From: Brevibacillus reuszeri
Lineage (GTDB): Bacteria > Bacillota > Bacilli > Brevibacillales > Brevibacillaceae
DNA: 64,000 nucleotides
Assembly (NCBI RefSeq): GCF_002897295.1
Contig: NZ_BEXF01000014.1
Span: forward strand, 84,593 to 148,592
Direction: 5' to 3'
Shown: positions 45,257 to 54,463 of the stretch, piece by piece
Layout of the letters: each line of letters begins with the position of its first letter
Numbering within the stretch: position 1 is the first letter of the stretch
The notes under the pieces: generated by a model
Database searches by the model: none
What the model was told of the DNA's origin: nothing
The model's input: only the letters and a program-made list of their open reading frames with translations
Made by a program: the position numbers and the translations under genes

Positions 45257-47179
45257 GTGGCTACTGTAACCGGAACATTAAAAATGTTCGATGCGATGAG
45301 TCGTCCGCTTCGGCAAATCACAAACAGCATGAATATGATGATCAAAACGATGGAGCAAATGCAATCCGCTACAGGAAAAAACATCAATGTTGATCGTACA
45401 CTGGCGTTGGCTAAGAAACAATTACAGTCAGCAGAGGCAAGTATAGGCAGAGAAATTGAAAAGTCGACTAACCTACAGCAAAAGTTTAATCGATCTGTAC
45501 AAGAAGGAGATCGGGGTATGTCGGGTATGATCAACTCCCTCAAAGGGATGGCGGCGGCATACCTGACCTTTGAAGGGGCGCGGGCATTATTCTCCAGCAC
45601 GTTAGGAAAGGCGTTGGAGCGTCAACAGCTCGTTGATACGATGGCTGCACGTATGGGAAGCGCAGAGGCCGCTTTGAATGTATACGAGCGAATCAGAAAG
45701 CAAGCGTTAGCTGCAAATGAGGACGTGAACAAATCATTATCGAATGTACAGGCATTCATGTCCAATACGATGAACGCAGGGCAGCTTGAAGAATTGAACA
45801 TGCTGGCGATGCGCCTATCAAAGTTGAATCCGGCAGAGGGGATCGAGGGCGCGGCTTTTGCAATGAAAGAGCTATTGTCTGGTGATTACACTTCCATTGT
45901 AGAGCGATTCAATATGGGACGTTCTCTTATTCAGAACAGCGCCGCTTTGAAAGCAGGCAAGATGGGGAACATGGAAGGATTCATCAAAGGGATGGACGAG
46001 CTTCTTGATAAGCAGCAAATGACGGAAGAATCATTCCGACGTATGTTGGATTCTCCTGCTTCCCGTTGGCAAAGAGTCGTGAACACCTTCAAGGACAATA
46101 TGACACAAGCTGGACTTATGGGCATGAAGGCTTTCTCTCCAGTAATTGAGCTGATCAACAAGGGATTCGATTCGGGTAAATTTCAGAGCTTCTTCAGCGG
46201 ATTGGGTGCAGGGATGCAAGTGTTCGCTTCGATAGTAGAAAGGATATCGACATTCATTTACGATCACCTAGACATTATCAAGCGACTATTAGTATCCATT
46301 GGTTTCGTCATAGCGGCGGTTACAACGCAATGGGCGGTAGGATGGGCGGTAGCAAACTGGCCGATTCTTGCGGTAATCGCGGCAATAACAACACTCCTAT
46401 GGATTCTGGACAAGTTGGGCATTACAACGGATGAGGTTATAGGGTATGTGGCCGGTGCGTTTTATGGACTGGGGGCAGCTGTATCCAATCAATTAGCTTT
46501 CATGAACAATCAAATTGTGGCTTTTGCCGAATTCCTTGCGAACATCTTTAATCATCCCGTCTACGCAATCCAAAAACTGTTTTATGACATGGTGCGGAAT
46601 GTGGTCGGCTATTTCGAGAGCATGATTAACACGATTGTGGATGGAATCAATACGACGATCGAACGCATAAACGCCATTTCAAAGGCATCAATCGCTGTGA
46701 TCCCAAGGGTTGACCAGTCGTTTATCGATCAGTTCAAACCTGAAATGCCAACTGGTGCAACTGACTTATCGGCTTACCGATGGGATTACAAAAACATCGG
46801 TGAACAGATGAAAAACGGTTACTCTGCTGGTTTCAACCTTGCGAACAAATTTCAGAAGACGTTCGATAAAATGCAGGTGTTCTCCGTGGGACCTGGGATG
46901 AATGCAGCAGCTTCTTCAAATATCGCGAACATTGGGAAGGTTGGCGAGGTCGGAAAAATACGCGACAGCGTTGATATTTCGAGTGAGGATCTCAAGATAA
47001 TGAGGGAATTGGCTGAGCAACGATGGATTCAAAACAACACGGTAACACTCACGCCAACCATCAGGATCGAGGGAACGACGATTACGAAAGAGGCAGATGC
47101 CGACACGATCATTGCACGTATCAACCAAGCACTAGAGGAACAAATCGCAAGCAGTGGGAGAGCAGTTTTGTCGGTCTAA
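45257..47179 (+). CDS. phage tail tape-measure protein
   Basis: A 640-residue tail tape-measure-like protein, short for the family. A coiled-coil N-terminus (residues 1-110) leads to helical repeats (ALSNVQAFMSNTMNAGQL-like, LKAGKMGNMEGFIKGMDELL) and a hydrophobic middle (about 340-440: LVSIGFVIAAVTTQWAVGWAV, WPILAVIAAITTLLWIL) typical of tape measures. The C-terminal part is glycine-poor and mixed. GTG start after GGAAGTGAAG. It precedes the terminase genes, the reverse of usual phage order, and no other tail gene is present. Confidence 0.85.
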   Translation: MATVTGTLKMFDAMSRPLRQITNSMNMMIKTMEQMQSATGKNINVDRTLALAKKQLQSAEASIGREIEKSTNLQQKFNRSVQEGDRGMSGMINSLKGMAAAYLTFEGARALFSSTLGKALERQQLVDTMAARMGSAEAALNVYERIRKQALAANEDVNKSLSNVQAFMSNTMNAGQLEELNMLAMRLSKLNPAEGIEGAAFAMKELLSGDYTSIVERFNMGRSLIQNSAALKAGKMGNMEGFIKGMDELLDKQQMTEESFRRMLDSPASRWQRVVNTFKDNMTQAGLMGMKAFSPVIELINKGFDSGKFQSFFSGLGAGMQVFASIVERISTFIYDHLDIIKRLLVSIGFVIAAVTTQWAVGWAVANWPILAVIAAITTLLWILDKLGITTDEVIGYVAGAFYGLGAAVSNQLAFMNNQIVAFAEFLANIFNHPVYAIQKLFYDMVRNVVGYFESMINTIVDGINTTIERINAISKASIAVIPRVDQSFIDQFKPEMPTGATDLSAYRWDYKNIGEQMKNGYSAGFNLANKFQKTFDKMQVFSVGPGMNAAASSNIANIGKVGEVGKIRDSVDISSEDLKIMRELAEQRWIQNNTVTLTPTIRIEGTTITKEADADTIIARINQALEEQIASSGRAVLSV

Positions 47180-47197
47180 GGCGAGGGGGAACTCAAT

Positions 47198-47581
47198 ATG
47201 GAACTAGCCTTTAAAACATATGTAGTCGCTGAGCATAACCCATTTGAACGGTTTCCTAAAGGCGTAATGGTAGCAGCAGAGGCGGACGAAGAAGGCATGT
47301 ATACCGTACATGTCCAGCTCATAAACGGACTTGGCCTTTCGACACTGACCAAACACACCTTGGCGGAAGCGAATGAATTGGTTGGACGTTACTCGAAGGG
47401 GCTGGGGTATCCAGAGAATGCCTGGTACATCGATATACCAGCCCATGTATTGGAGCAGGATAATTTTTTCAATCGCAGGTTGAAACAAGAAATGCTTAAA
47501 TCTAGGCAATATTTCAAACTTCACGGCATCAAACAAAGGAATAAATCCAGAGTGACAGGAGATGAGGATTATGGAAAATAA
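47198..47581 (+). CDS. hypothetical phage-type protein, 127 residues
   Basis: Unrecognised. MELAFKTYVVAEHNPFERFP opens a mixed alpha/beta protein with an aromatic, acidic middle (GYPENAWYIDIP) and a basic tail (HGIKQRNKSRVTG). ATG after GGCGAGGGGG. It is 18 nt after the tape-measure gene and overlaps the next small gene by 11 nt, so all are in one operon. Confidence 0.7.
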   Translation: MELAFKTYVVAEHNPFERFPKGVMVAAEADEEGMYTVHVQLINGLGLSTLTKHTLAEANELVGRYSKGLGYPENAWYIDIPAHVLEQDNFFNRRLKQEMLKSRQYFKLHGIKQRNKSRVTGDEDYGK

Positions 47582-47735
47582 CGACAAAGAAAAAGCCGGG
47601 GAAATGGTTGTAAACGCAATTCTTGAACAGGCGAGACATAACGCACAATTGGCAGAAGCTCGCGAAAACTATTTCAGTGACAAACTCGTAGACGACAGCG
47701 AAGCTAACTATTTTCAAACAAAATGGGGAGAGTGA
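47571..47735 (+). CDS. small acidic protein, 54 residues
   Basis: Translates as MENNDKEKAGEMVVNAILEQ..., a helical acidic peptide ending FQTKWGE. It overlaps the preceding gene by 11 nt and ends 5 nt before the next start; GGAGATGAGG stands upstream. Coding by tight packing in the operon; function unknown. Confidence 0.65.
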   Translation: MENNDKEKAGEMVVNAILEQARHNAQLAEARENYFSDKLVDDSEANYFQTKWGE

Positions 47736-47740
47736 TTAGG

Positions 47741-48373
47741 ATGAATAAAGAGTTGAAGGAATTTAAAGATACTGCTGCACAATTGAACGAACAGGTGAAC
47801 AGTTTCCAGAGCGAATTGAGAGAAAAGCAGGAGAAAAAACGAGCGCTGGAACGGCAATACGAAACCATGCTAAGTGACGATAGCAGCTTGGCTGAAATCA
47901 ACAAAGTGAGGCAAACGATTGCGAGTCTCGATTCAGACATCGAAATTTTGACCAATAAAATCGCTAAGCTTGAAAGTGCCAAGAAATCTAAGGTTGAACC
48001 GCTGCTCGAAGCAGCAAAGGAAGCATATGAAAGGGATCTTGCTTCTACCCATGAAAAACTACAACCGGTTTTCAAGGAGATTTTGGATTACCGAGTCAAA
48101 ATGCTTGAGGCGCTTCAACGAGCGAGCGCTGATTATCAAGATATTGACGCTAAGTATTGGGATCTGCATAACGAACAAGTAAGGGCTGCTTCGGATCGTG
48201 CAAGATACAACCGTCTCGTTCGTTTCGATTTTAACAATGTTCTTTATGGCCAGCGAGATCATGCAGGAAGACCAACTGAACCAGGGCTACTTCCGGATAA
48301 AAACGAAATGATGATTGCTTTCTTTAAAGGCGAGTTGCCTGAATGGGTTCAGGAGTTTACAGACAAGCAGTAA
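47741..48373 (+). CDS. coiled-coil phage-type protein
   Basis: A 210-residue protein, residues 1-115 almost fully coiled coil (LNEQVNSFQSELREKQEKKR, SLDSDIEILTNKIAKLE). The C-terminal globular part contains LVRFDFNNVLYGQRDHAGRP. No family recognised; it could be a scaffold, minor structural or regulatory protein. ATG at 47741 chosen with the GGGGAGAGTGATTAGG run upstream. Followed by a 186-nt gap with a GAGAG...CTCTC hairpin and no gene. Confidence 0.7.
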   Translation: MNKELKEFKDTAAQLNEQVNSFQSELREKQEKKRALERQYETMLSDDSSLAEINKVRQTIASLDSDIEILTNKIAKLESAKKSKVEPLLEAAKEAYERDLASTHEKLQPVFKEILDYRVKMLEALQRASADYQDIDAKYWDLHNEQVRAASDRARYNRLVRFDFNNVLYGQRDHAGRPTEPGLLPDKNEMMIAFFKGELPEWVQEFTDKQ

Positions 48374-48559
48374 AAGGAAATTTTCGTTCAGTAAGCTGAT
48401 CGTCACCAGACGGACGAGAAGTCCCATATTAACGCTTTGACAGTAGCGCGGGGAACTTGTCCATAGAATCAATTGCAATGCAACAGAAGCCAATAGAGAG
48501 GGTGTGCAGGGGGCAAGTGTCTGCCGCTCTCTCAAATGACATTAATGGTGGTGAAGAAT

Positions 48560-49084
48560 ATGAATTTGACAGAGAAACAGCGGCGCTTCGCTGATGAGTA
48601 TTTGATCGATTTGAACGCGACACAAGCCGCGATTCGTGCGGGGTATAGTACACAGTCGGCAAGGGAGATTGCTTCTGAAAACCTATCAAAACCTAACATT
48701 CGAGCATATATAGACCAGAGGTTGGCAGAACACTCTCGAAGAACAGGAGCGAATCAAGAAAGGATCATGCGAGAATTAGCCCGGATTGCCTTTCTCAATC
48801 CGCTGGACATCGCTAACTTTGATGACGCTACACTTCGAGAAGATGTCTCTCCGGATGATGCAGCTGCAATCGCAAGCGTGAAGGTTAAAACAATCCCTAC
48901 ACCGGAGGGAGTAATCGTCGAACGTGAAGTCAAATTTGCCGACAAGATCAAGGCACTTGAACTGTTAGGAAAACGTTTTGCCATGTGGACGGACAAGCAA
49001 CAGATTGACGGAGCTTTGAGCGTAACTGTTATCAAAGATATCAACCGAGTTAAAGGGGTTATCGAGAATGACAGTGACAATTGA
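48560..49084 (+). CDS. terS: terminase small subunit
   Basis: DNA-recognition subunit of a packaging terminase (Terminase_2 family), about 174 residues. LTEKQRRFADEYLIDLNATQAAIRAGYS is the diagnostic N-terminal HTH; the C-terminal part (EREVKFADKIKALELLGKRFAMW) is the usual oligomerisation and TerL-binding region. ATG at 48560 follows GGTGGTGA; in-frame ATGs up to 48536 are possible. It overlaps terL by 17 nt. Confidence 0.93.
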   Translation: MNLTEKQRRFADEYLIDLNATQAAIRAGYSTQSAREIASENLSKPNIRAYIDQRLAEHSRRTGANQERIMRELARIAFLNPLDIANFDDATLREDVSPDDAAAIASVKVKTIPTPEGVIVEREVKFADKIKALELLGKRFAMWTDKQQIDGALSVTVIKDINRVKGVIENDSDN

Positions 49085-50336
49085 TCCGCTGCAACTTTAC
49101 ACGAGGCACTTCTTACCGTTTTGGGTAGCTGCAGAAGAACATAATCATCTCAGGTACGTCTTAAAAGGCGGCAGGGGTTCGGCTAAGTCCACACATATCG
49201 CCATGAAACTGATCGAGGACATGATGTGCTACCCAGTAACTACTTTGGTCGTTAGAAAAGTGGCCAGGACTTTAGAGGAATCTGTTTTCGAACAGTTAAA
49301 AGAGGCCATTGAGATGATGGGCGTAAGTCAATTCTGGCGGGTGATGAAAAGCCCGCTCCAGCTCATCTACTTGCCTAGAGGAAATAAGATCATCTTTCGC
49401 GGCGCTGACGATCCGAAGAAGATTAAATCCATTAAAGTGAGCAAATTCCCCATTGCTTTTTTGTGGATAGAAGAGATGGCGGAGTTTAAGACCGAAGAAG
49501 AAGTGTCAACCATTGAAAATTCCGTATTGCGTGCCGAGTTGCCAGATGGCTTGTTCTATGCGTTTTATTACAGCTACAATCCGCCGAAGCGAAAACAGTC
49601 TTGGGTAAACAAGAAGTATGAGTCACATATGATACCGGCCAACACATTCGTTCATCATTCGACCTACCTGAATAATCCGCACATATCCAAGAAATTCATC
49701 GAAGAGGCCGAACATGTGAAGGCGATGAAACCTGACAAGTACAAGTGGGAATATCTCGGCGAGGCGATTGGTAGCGGAGTCGTGCCGTTCGAAAATCTAA
49801 TCTTTAGACGAATCACGGACGATGAAGTAAAGGCGTTTGACAATATCAGGCAGGGTGTTGACTTCGGTTATGGCCCAGATCCATATTCGTTTGTCAGATG
49901 GCACTATGACAAAACAAGAAGGTGCATTTATGCGCTGGACGAGCATTATGGACAGAAAATAAGCAATCGTGAAGCAGCTAACTGGATCAAGGAAAAGGGG
50001 TACCACGCCACACAAACCACAGCGGACAGCGCGGAGCCGAAATCAATTGACGAGTTGAAAGATCATGGTATCCGGATCAAAGGCGCTAAGAAAGGGCCTG
50101 ATTCCGTTCAGTATGGTGAGGAATGGCTCGATGACCTGGAAGAAATCGTGATCGATCCTACACGAACGCCAAACATAGCCCGAGAGTTTGAAAACATTGA
50201 TTATGCGACCGATGCTGACGGAAATCCGAGAGCTAGGTTAGAGGATAAGGACAATCATACAATCGACGCAACAAGATACGCATTTGAAGGTGATATGAAA
50301 AAATCCGGTGTATGGTTCCCAGATGCAGGGAGGTAA
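49068..50336 (+). CDS. terL: terminase large subunit, PBSX type
   Basis: ATP-driven packaging motor and nuclease, 422 residues. Walker A LKGGRGSAKSTHIAM, Walker B AFLWIEEMAEF and the C-terminal RNase H-like nuclease with the acidic residues in GVDFGYGPDP, TTADSAEPKSIDEL and DKDNHTIDATRYA. Complete length for the PBSX/T4-like group. No portal gene follows, as would be expected in a phage; small genes and a terminator follow instead. Confidence 0.95.
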   Translation: MTVTIDPLQLYTRHFLPFWVAAEEHNHLRYVLKGGRGSAKSTHIAMKLIEDMMCYPVTTLVVRKVARTLEESVFEQLKEAIEMMGVSQFWRVMKSPLQLIYLPRGNKIIFRGADDPKKIKSIKVSKFPIAFLWIEEMAEFKTEEEVSTIENSVLRAELPDGLFYAFYYSYNPPKRKQSWVNKKYESHMIPANTFVHHSTYLNNPHISKKFIEEAEHVKAMKPDKYKWEYLGEAIGSGVVPFENLIFRRITDDEVKAFDNIRQGVDFGYGPDPYSFVRWHYDKTRRCIYALDEHYGQKISNREAANWIKEKGYHATQTTADSAEPKSIDELKDHGIRIKGAKKGPDSVQYGEEWLDDLEEIVIDPTRTPNIAREFENIDYATDADGNPRARLEDKDNHTIDATRYAFEGDMKKSGVWFPDAGR

Positions 50337-50342
50337 GAGGAC

Positions 50343-50612
50343 ATGCATACAAAAGCCGTCATCCGATGTGGCTCTTGCGGTTACGAATATTCTTCTTTTG
50401 GATCGTCTCCTTTACGAGATGGAAAATCTTTAGATTGCCCTAGTTGCCTGCGTGAAATGGAGCATCAAATGAAATCAAAGCTTATCGCAATCATGGGTGA
50501 GCTTGACGACTTGAATCGCGATTTCCGGAAATATGCGATCGAGAGAGAAGAGCCGGTTTTTCAAGTCTCAATTGGTTTCGTTCCTGACAAAACAATGGTT
50601 GATTGGAGGTAA
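50343..50612 (+). CDS. zinc-ribbon protein, 89 residues
   Basis: A two-pair cysteine ribbon at the N-terminus (CGSCGYEYSSF and CPSCLREM) followed by a helix (SKLIAIMGELDDLNRDFRKYA). ATG after GGGAGGTAAGAGG. Possibly DNA-binding; 6 nt after terL, so in the same operon. No named family recognised. Confidence 0.65.
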   Translation: MHTKAVIRCGSCGYEYSSFGSSPLRDGKSLDCPSCLREMEHQMKSKLIAIMGELDDLNRDFRKYAIEREEPVFQVSIGFVPDKTMVDWR

Positions 50613-50617
50613 AGAAA

Positions 50618-50767
50618 ATGAGAAAGAGGAAGGACAAAAGCGATTCATTTGTGCTTGTTTTACGAGCAAAAGACTACGAGGGTTGCGTAGTTCCTCAGAA
50701 GGTAACCCAAAGTTCGCAGCATGCCATTGTGATAAAAGCGAAGGAAACGCGAAAGGGTGACGTATAA
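50618..50767 (+). CDS. small basic protein, 49 residues
   Basis: Translates as MRKRKDKSDSFVLVLRAKDY..., basic N-terminus, then beta-rich. Ribosome site TTGGAGGT. Coupled to the next gene by TAATG. Function unknown. Confidence 0.55.
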   Translation: MRKRKDKSDSFVLVLRAKDYEGCVVPQKVTQSSQHAIVIKAKETRKGDV

Positions 50768-50904
50768 TGAATGGGAATCCGGTTCTCATCATCGATACCG
50801 TAGAAGAAATGGAACAAATCAAGCGCGGCAAGTTGCCTCTCGGCGTTACAGATCGGACGGTGATCATCGTTGATGACATCTCTTTTCCCGAAGAAAGCGA
50901 ATGA
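50767..50904 (+). CDS. small acidic protein, 45 residues
   Basis: Translates as MNGNPVLIIDTVEEMEQIKR... and ends DDISFPEESE. The start overlaps the preceding stop (TAATG). Last gene of the terminase operon before the terminator at 51040. Confidence 0.55.
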   Translation: MNGNPVLIIDTVEEMEQIKRGKLPLGVTDRTVIIVDDISFPEESE

Positions 50905-51039
50905 CTTTCGCCTATGGAGAAATACGACTAGGAAATGTAAGATGACTCCACGAAATTACAACTTGCCTCCTGGATACCTACGGATTAAACAAATGAGAAT
51001 TCGATGGCGACTGTAACACTTTATCTTAATAAAGAATCG

Positions 51040-51073
51040 GCCTCCAGAATGCGTCTGGTGGCTATTTTGTTTT
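51040..51073 (+). terminator. terminator of the terminase operon
   Basis: GCCTCCAGA (51040-51048) pairs with TCTGGTGGC (51054-51062) with one mismatch, then a T-rich tract TATTTTGTTTTT. Confidence 0.7.
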
Positions 51074-51263
51074 TATACGGGCAATCAGTCTGCCAGTGTT
51101 TGAAAATGCATGGAACTAGGCTTGTAATGCTTCAGATAGCGTGTTGACGACATGGAGTCTGTTGGATTGGGTGGGTGGGTAACTAGCCGGACCATCTAGC
51201 CATCGACTTGTTAATTTTGGCGGTCCAAAAAAAATCACTTTCCTATTGGCAGTATTTATCTGT

Positions 51264-51421
51264 TTTATGCAGCCTTCATGCACTGTATATACAGATATTC
51301 ATTTATGCAGTCGGTGTATAAACGTTGATTTGATGCGGATATGTAATTATGCATAAAATGGATTCTATACATAATTCTTTATGTTAACTTTTATTTCGCG
51401 TAAAAACGTTGATTTCATGCG
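51264..51421. repeat. repeat-rich non-coding segment (origin-like?)
   Basis: Between the terminator and 51564 there is no gene. This part holds the perfect palindrome CTGTATATACAG (51283-51294), TTTATGCAG twice (about 51264 and 51302), and an 18-bp direct repeat AAACGTTGATTTSATGCG at 51320-51337 and 51404-51421 (84-bp period). Could be an origin, oriT or operator cluster upstream of the ftsK operon. Confidence 0.55.
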
Positions 51422-51563
51422 CTTTGTCGAGTTTTTGTGGTAATCATCTCAGTTTACTTATGACATATTATCGGACCCAAACAAAATGCGAACATGAATA
51501 TAAATACAAAAATATGTATTATCAATTGATTTCCTGTCACTCGCCCGAATTTTCGGGTCAGGC

Positions 51564-51788
51564 TCACATCGACCAAAAATCTTCCTGTTTTACACCCGGG
51601 TCCACTTTCCGTACAGCTTTTAGTATCTTTTGCATTGTCTTTAAGTTTGGCGTATTGTCGTCACTTGCGCACAATCGACTGATCGTAGCTTTATTCAATT
51701 TTGATTCTGAACTAAGCCAACCTTGCGTCAGATCGTTACTGTCCAACCATTTCCCCAGGCGGGAGCGCTTTTTTCCAAGCCCAAACAT
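51564..51788 (-). CDS. short XRE-like regulator, 74 residues
   Basis: Translates as MFGLGKKRSRLGKWLDSNDL...; HTH region GWLSSESKLNKATISRLCASDD followed by TPNLKTMQKILKAVRKVD. Typical of small repressors next to FtsK-type operons in Bacillus elements. GTGAGGTG upstream. Read away from the ftsK operon at 52068, across an interval of about 280 nt that probably has both promoters and holds no gene. Confidence 0.78.
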   Translation of the reverse strand: MFGLGKKRSRLGKWLDSNDLTQGWLSSESKLNKATISRLCASDDNTPNLKTMQKILKAVRKVDPGVKQEDFWSM

Positions 51789-52067
51789 GAGCTATCACCT
51801 CACGCTTATCTTGGACAAACATTCAGAAAAGTATACAAGCAGTGTTTAAAAAATGCGTAATATTGGACAACCAATGCGGCATCGCATAGTAACAAATCGA
51901 TTCGTTTTCCCATTCGCTCCACCGTTCGTTTTCGTTGCGCATCAAAGGAACGACGAAACGAACAGTAGAATGCGGATGTCTCAACAGCTCGAGCCGCTTT
52001 TTATAATTCGTTTTTAGCGCAACTGTTTCTATCGAAACCACAATGAGGTGGCGCGGAAAGGAGTGGA

Positions 52068-53408
52068 TTGAATGTGTTGTTGGAAATCGTCTCATCTGCA
52101 GTTATGGGAGGAGTTGCGCTATATGCTCAAATCAGACGATCTGGATTGACAAATGAAAGTGAAAAGCTGAACAAAATTTTCTCGTTAACCGGCCTAAACG
52201 TCAGAGACGGAGACAAAACCTATACGGCGCAGATGGTCAAAAAGATTAATTACCCTTGGGGAACTGAATATCGATACAGGATTCCGTTAGGTCGGAGCTT
52301 TGAGGATTACCACTCGAAGTTCCAGCACATTCAAGATGGACTGAACAATCGCAAGACGGTGTTGAACTTTACCCTATCTGATTTGAAGAATATTGACTTT
52401 GCCGCTCCAATTATCCCCCAGGTAAAGGCACTCATCAAAAAGAGGATCGCCAATAAAGAAGTTGAAATGGCTTTCGATGGGCTGCTCAAAATCAAGGTTT
52501 ACAATCACCCGATGCCTGAGATGGTCCGCTATGAAGCTTTGTCTTACGGTGATAACTGGACAGTTCCGGTTGGTCAGATAAGAGAAGGCAATACAATCAT
52601 TACGCATGACTTCGAACAAATTCCCCACATGGTTGTAGGTGGTGCCACACGGTATGGCAAAAGCAACTTTTTAGGCATGGTCATTACTACGTTGATCGTG
52701 CAGCAGCCGGATAATGTGAAGCTTACTTTGATCGATTTGAAAGGCGGAGTGGAGTTTGCAGACTACCAAGATGCAAAACAGGTGATCCGCTATGCAGAGG
52801 AACCACAGGACGCAGAAAAGGCCCTACAAGCCGTTGTTGAGGAGATGAGGGGCAAACAGTTAGCACTCAAGAAGAGTGGCGCTAGGAACGTCCAGGAAGC
52901 GCGAGAGAAGGTCAGACATTTTGTTATCGTGGATGAAGTTGGAGAATTGAATCCGGATGAGGCAGTAACAAAGGAAGAACGTGCTCTCAAGGAACGATGC
53001 CAAACCTACATGAGTCAGATTGCCAGATTAGGAGCTGGTTTGGGCTATCGTCTTATCCTGGCCACCCAATATCCTACTGGCGATGTTATCCCTCGGGCAT
53101 GCAAACAAAACGCTGATGCAAAGCTGTGTTTCCGTGTTCAAACGGCTACAGCTTCCCGGGTAGTCCTCGATGAAACCGGAGCTGAAGCACTTCCCAAAAT
53201 AAAGGGCCGCGCTATATACCAGACCGCCGACAAACGACAGATCGTACAGACTCCTCTAATCGATACACAGACCATCCGCAAAGCTATACAGCCGTACATC
53301 ACCATCAAGCCCAGAAAGGAGCAGAACGATGCAGGCAACCTCCGTGAAACGCATAGAGAGGACAGAACAAATCCTTCACAGCCTGGACAGATTCGGTTTT
53401 TTGAGTAG
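52068..53408 (+). CDS. FtsK/SpoIIIE-family DNA translocase
   Basis: Membrane-anchored DNA motor of 446 residues. A single N-terminal helix (SSAVMGGVALYAQIR region) precedes an ATPase domain with Walker A VVGGATRYGKSNFLGM (about 190) and Walker B HFVIVDEVGELNP, then RLILATQYPTGDVIP. Related to coupling-type FtsK proteins of plasmids, ICEs and Wbeta-like phages. TTG start after AAAGGAG. Its end overlaps the replication-relaxation gene by 80 nt. No relaxase is present, so conjugation is not implied. Confidence 0.9.
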   Translation: MNVLLEIVSSAVMGGVALYAQIRRSGLTNESEKLNKIFSLTGLNVRDGDKTYTAQMVKKINYPWGTEYRYRIPLGRSFEDYHSKFQHIQDGLNNRKTVLNFTLSDLKNIDFAAPIIPQVKALIKKRIANKEVEMAFDGLLKIKVYNHPMPEMVRYEALSYGDNWTVPVGQIREGNTIITHDFEQIPHMVVGGATRYGKSNFLGMVITTLIVQQPDNVKLTLIDLKGGVEFADYQDAKQVIRYAEEPQDAEKALQAVVEEMRGKQLALKKSGARNVQEAREKVRHFVIVDEVGELNPDEAVTKEERALKERCQTYMSQIARLGAGLGYRLILATQYPTGDVIPRACKQNADAKLCFRVQTATASRVVLDETGAEALPKIKGRAIYQTADKRQIVQTPLIDTQTIRKAIQPYITIKPRKEQNDAGNLRETHREDRTNPSQPGQIRFFE

Positions 53409-53937
53409 ATCGCACATCCAGCGGCTACACCGTCTAGGTGGCGACAGGAACGCCCAAAGGGTTCTCAAGAACATGGAAGAATATCTGCAATCCTTCCGAG
53501 AAGAGGAGTATGGCACAGTGTATTATCTCAATCGTGTTGGCCGGCAGATGATCGGATCGCAGAAAGTTGTGCGGCGTACGCTTCAAATTAAACACATCCT
53601 AATGCGAAATGACTTTTACTTTCACATTGGCTGCCCGGGTAACTGGAGAAACGAAATCAAAGTGACAGACGGTCAAACCACCCTAGTAACAGATGCACTT
53701 TTTATCAAGGATAAACGACATAACTTCCTAGAAGTCGATAACACACAAAGCATGACCGAGAACAGCGCAAAGGTTAAGCGATACAAGGAAATGTTTGATC
53801 GAGGCTTGTTTCAGAAGGAGTTTGGATACTTTCCTCATCTGCACATTGTCACGGTCTGCAAGAGCAGGGTAAAACGATTTGCGGAGCTAGTAAATGGTTT
53901 GCCAGCACAGGTTTATCTTATTAACGACATCATGTAA
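53329..53937 (+). CDS. replication-relaxation family protein
   Basis: A 202-residue protein of the replication-relaxation family (PF13814-like), usually found beside FtsK-like genes on plasmids and phages. An N-terminal winged helix (TEQILHSLDRFGFLSRSHIQRLHRLG) leads to an endonuclease-like half (VTDALFIKDKRHNFLEVDNTQ with acidic residues). ATG after AAAGGAG inside ftsK. Likely acts with the translocase on the element's DNA. Confidence 0.87.
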   Translation: MQATSVKRIERTEQILHSLDRFGFLSRSHIQRLHRLGGDRNAQRVLKNMEEYLQSFREEEYGTVYYLNRVGRQMIGSQKVVRRTLQIKHILMRNDFYFHIGCPGNWRNEIKVTDGQTTLVTDALFIKDKRHNFLEVDNTQSMTENSAKVKRYKEMFDRGLFQKEFGYFPHLHIVTVCKSRVKRFAELVNGLPAQVYLINDIM

Positions 53938-53949
53938 GGAGTGGTCAGG

Positions 53950-54378
53950 ATGGCGAGAACAGAAGTAATCAAGTTTCGTGACTTTATGGATGGTACGTGG
54001 CAAATGCCTGAAAGGAAAAAGAAAGAGCTGAAAAAAGTCACTGACGCTTTAGTAAAGGCCGGGGCAATGATTCCTATTGCACTCACTACTGCAACTCATG
54101 CAAGTGCTGCTGAAAGTATAGCGGCTTCTGCCACTCAAGTGGTTGCCGGTACCACGCTTCAGGTTTTGGCTCATGCACTGGATCCGCTGACACAAATCCT
54201 GGTTGCCATCTCCTTGCCAGTTGCTTCAATTGTGATGATTGGTGGTTGCTTCTTCTTTATTTTTGGGCAGAGCGAGAAGGCGTGGAGTTCGATTACCAAC
54301 GCTGGCTTGGGATATTTGCTTATTCAGCTCTCCCCCTTATTTATCAAGGTGTTGGAGCAGATCGGGAAGAGCATCTAG
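53950..54378 (+). CDS. small membrane protein with VirB2-like layout
   Basis: 142 residues: a cytosolic basic segment (MPERKKKELKKVTDAL), then GAMIPIALTTATHASAAES, and two helices (ILVAISLPVASIVMIGGCFFF and AGLGYLLIQLSPLFI). Layout recalls VirB2/TrbC-type or holin-like proteins, but the identity is not clear. ATG at 53950 follows AAGGAG. In operon with ftsK and the relaxation gene. Confidence 0.65.
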   Translation: MARTEVIKFRDFMDGTWQMPERKKKELKKVTDALVKAGAMIPIALTTATHASAAESIAASATQVVAGTTLQVLAHALDPLTQILVAISLPVASIVMIGGCFFFIFGQSEKAWSSITNAGLGYLLIQLSPLFIKVLEQIGKSI

Positions 54379-54463
54379 GATCGGAGCGGAAATTAGATAA
54401 TTATGGAAAGTATAATATAGTTCTGTTAGACTATTTTTGAAATTATTTTAGGGAGGTTATCAA

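Noticed and set aside
52068..54378. Conjugative (ICE) transfer module
   Set aside because: FtsK-like and replication-relaxation proteins are present, but no relaxase, VirB4, VirB6 or peptidoglycan hydrolase is found; a phage or satellite origin fits better.
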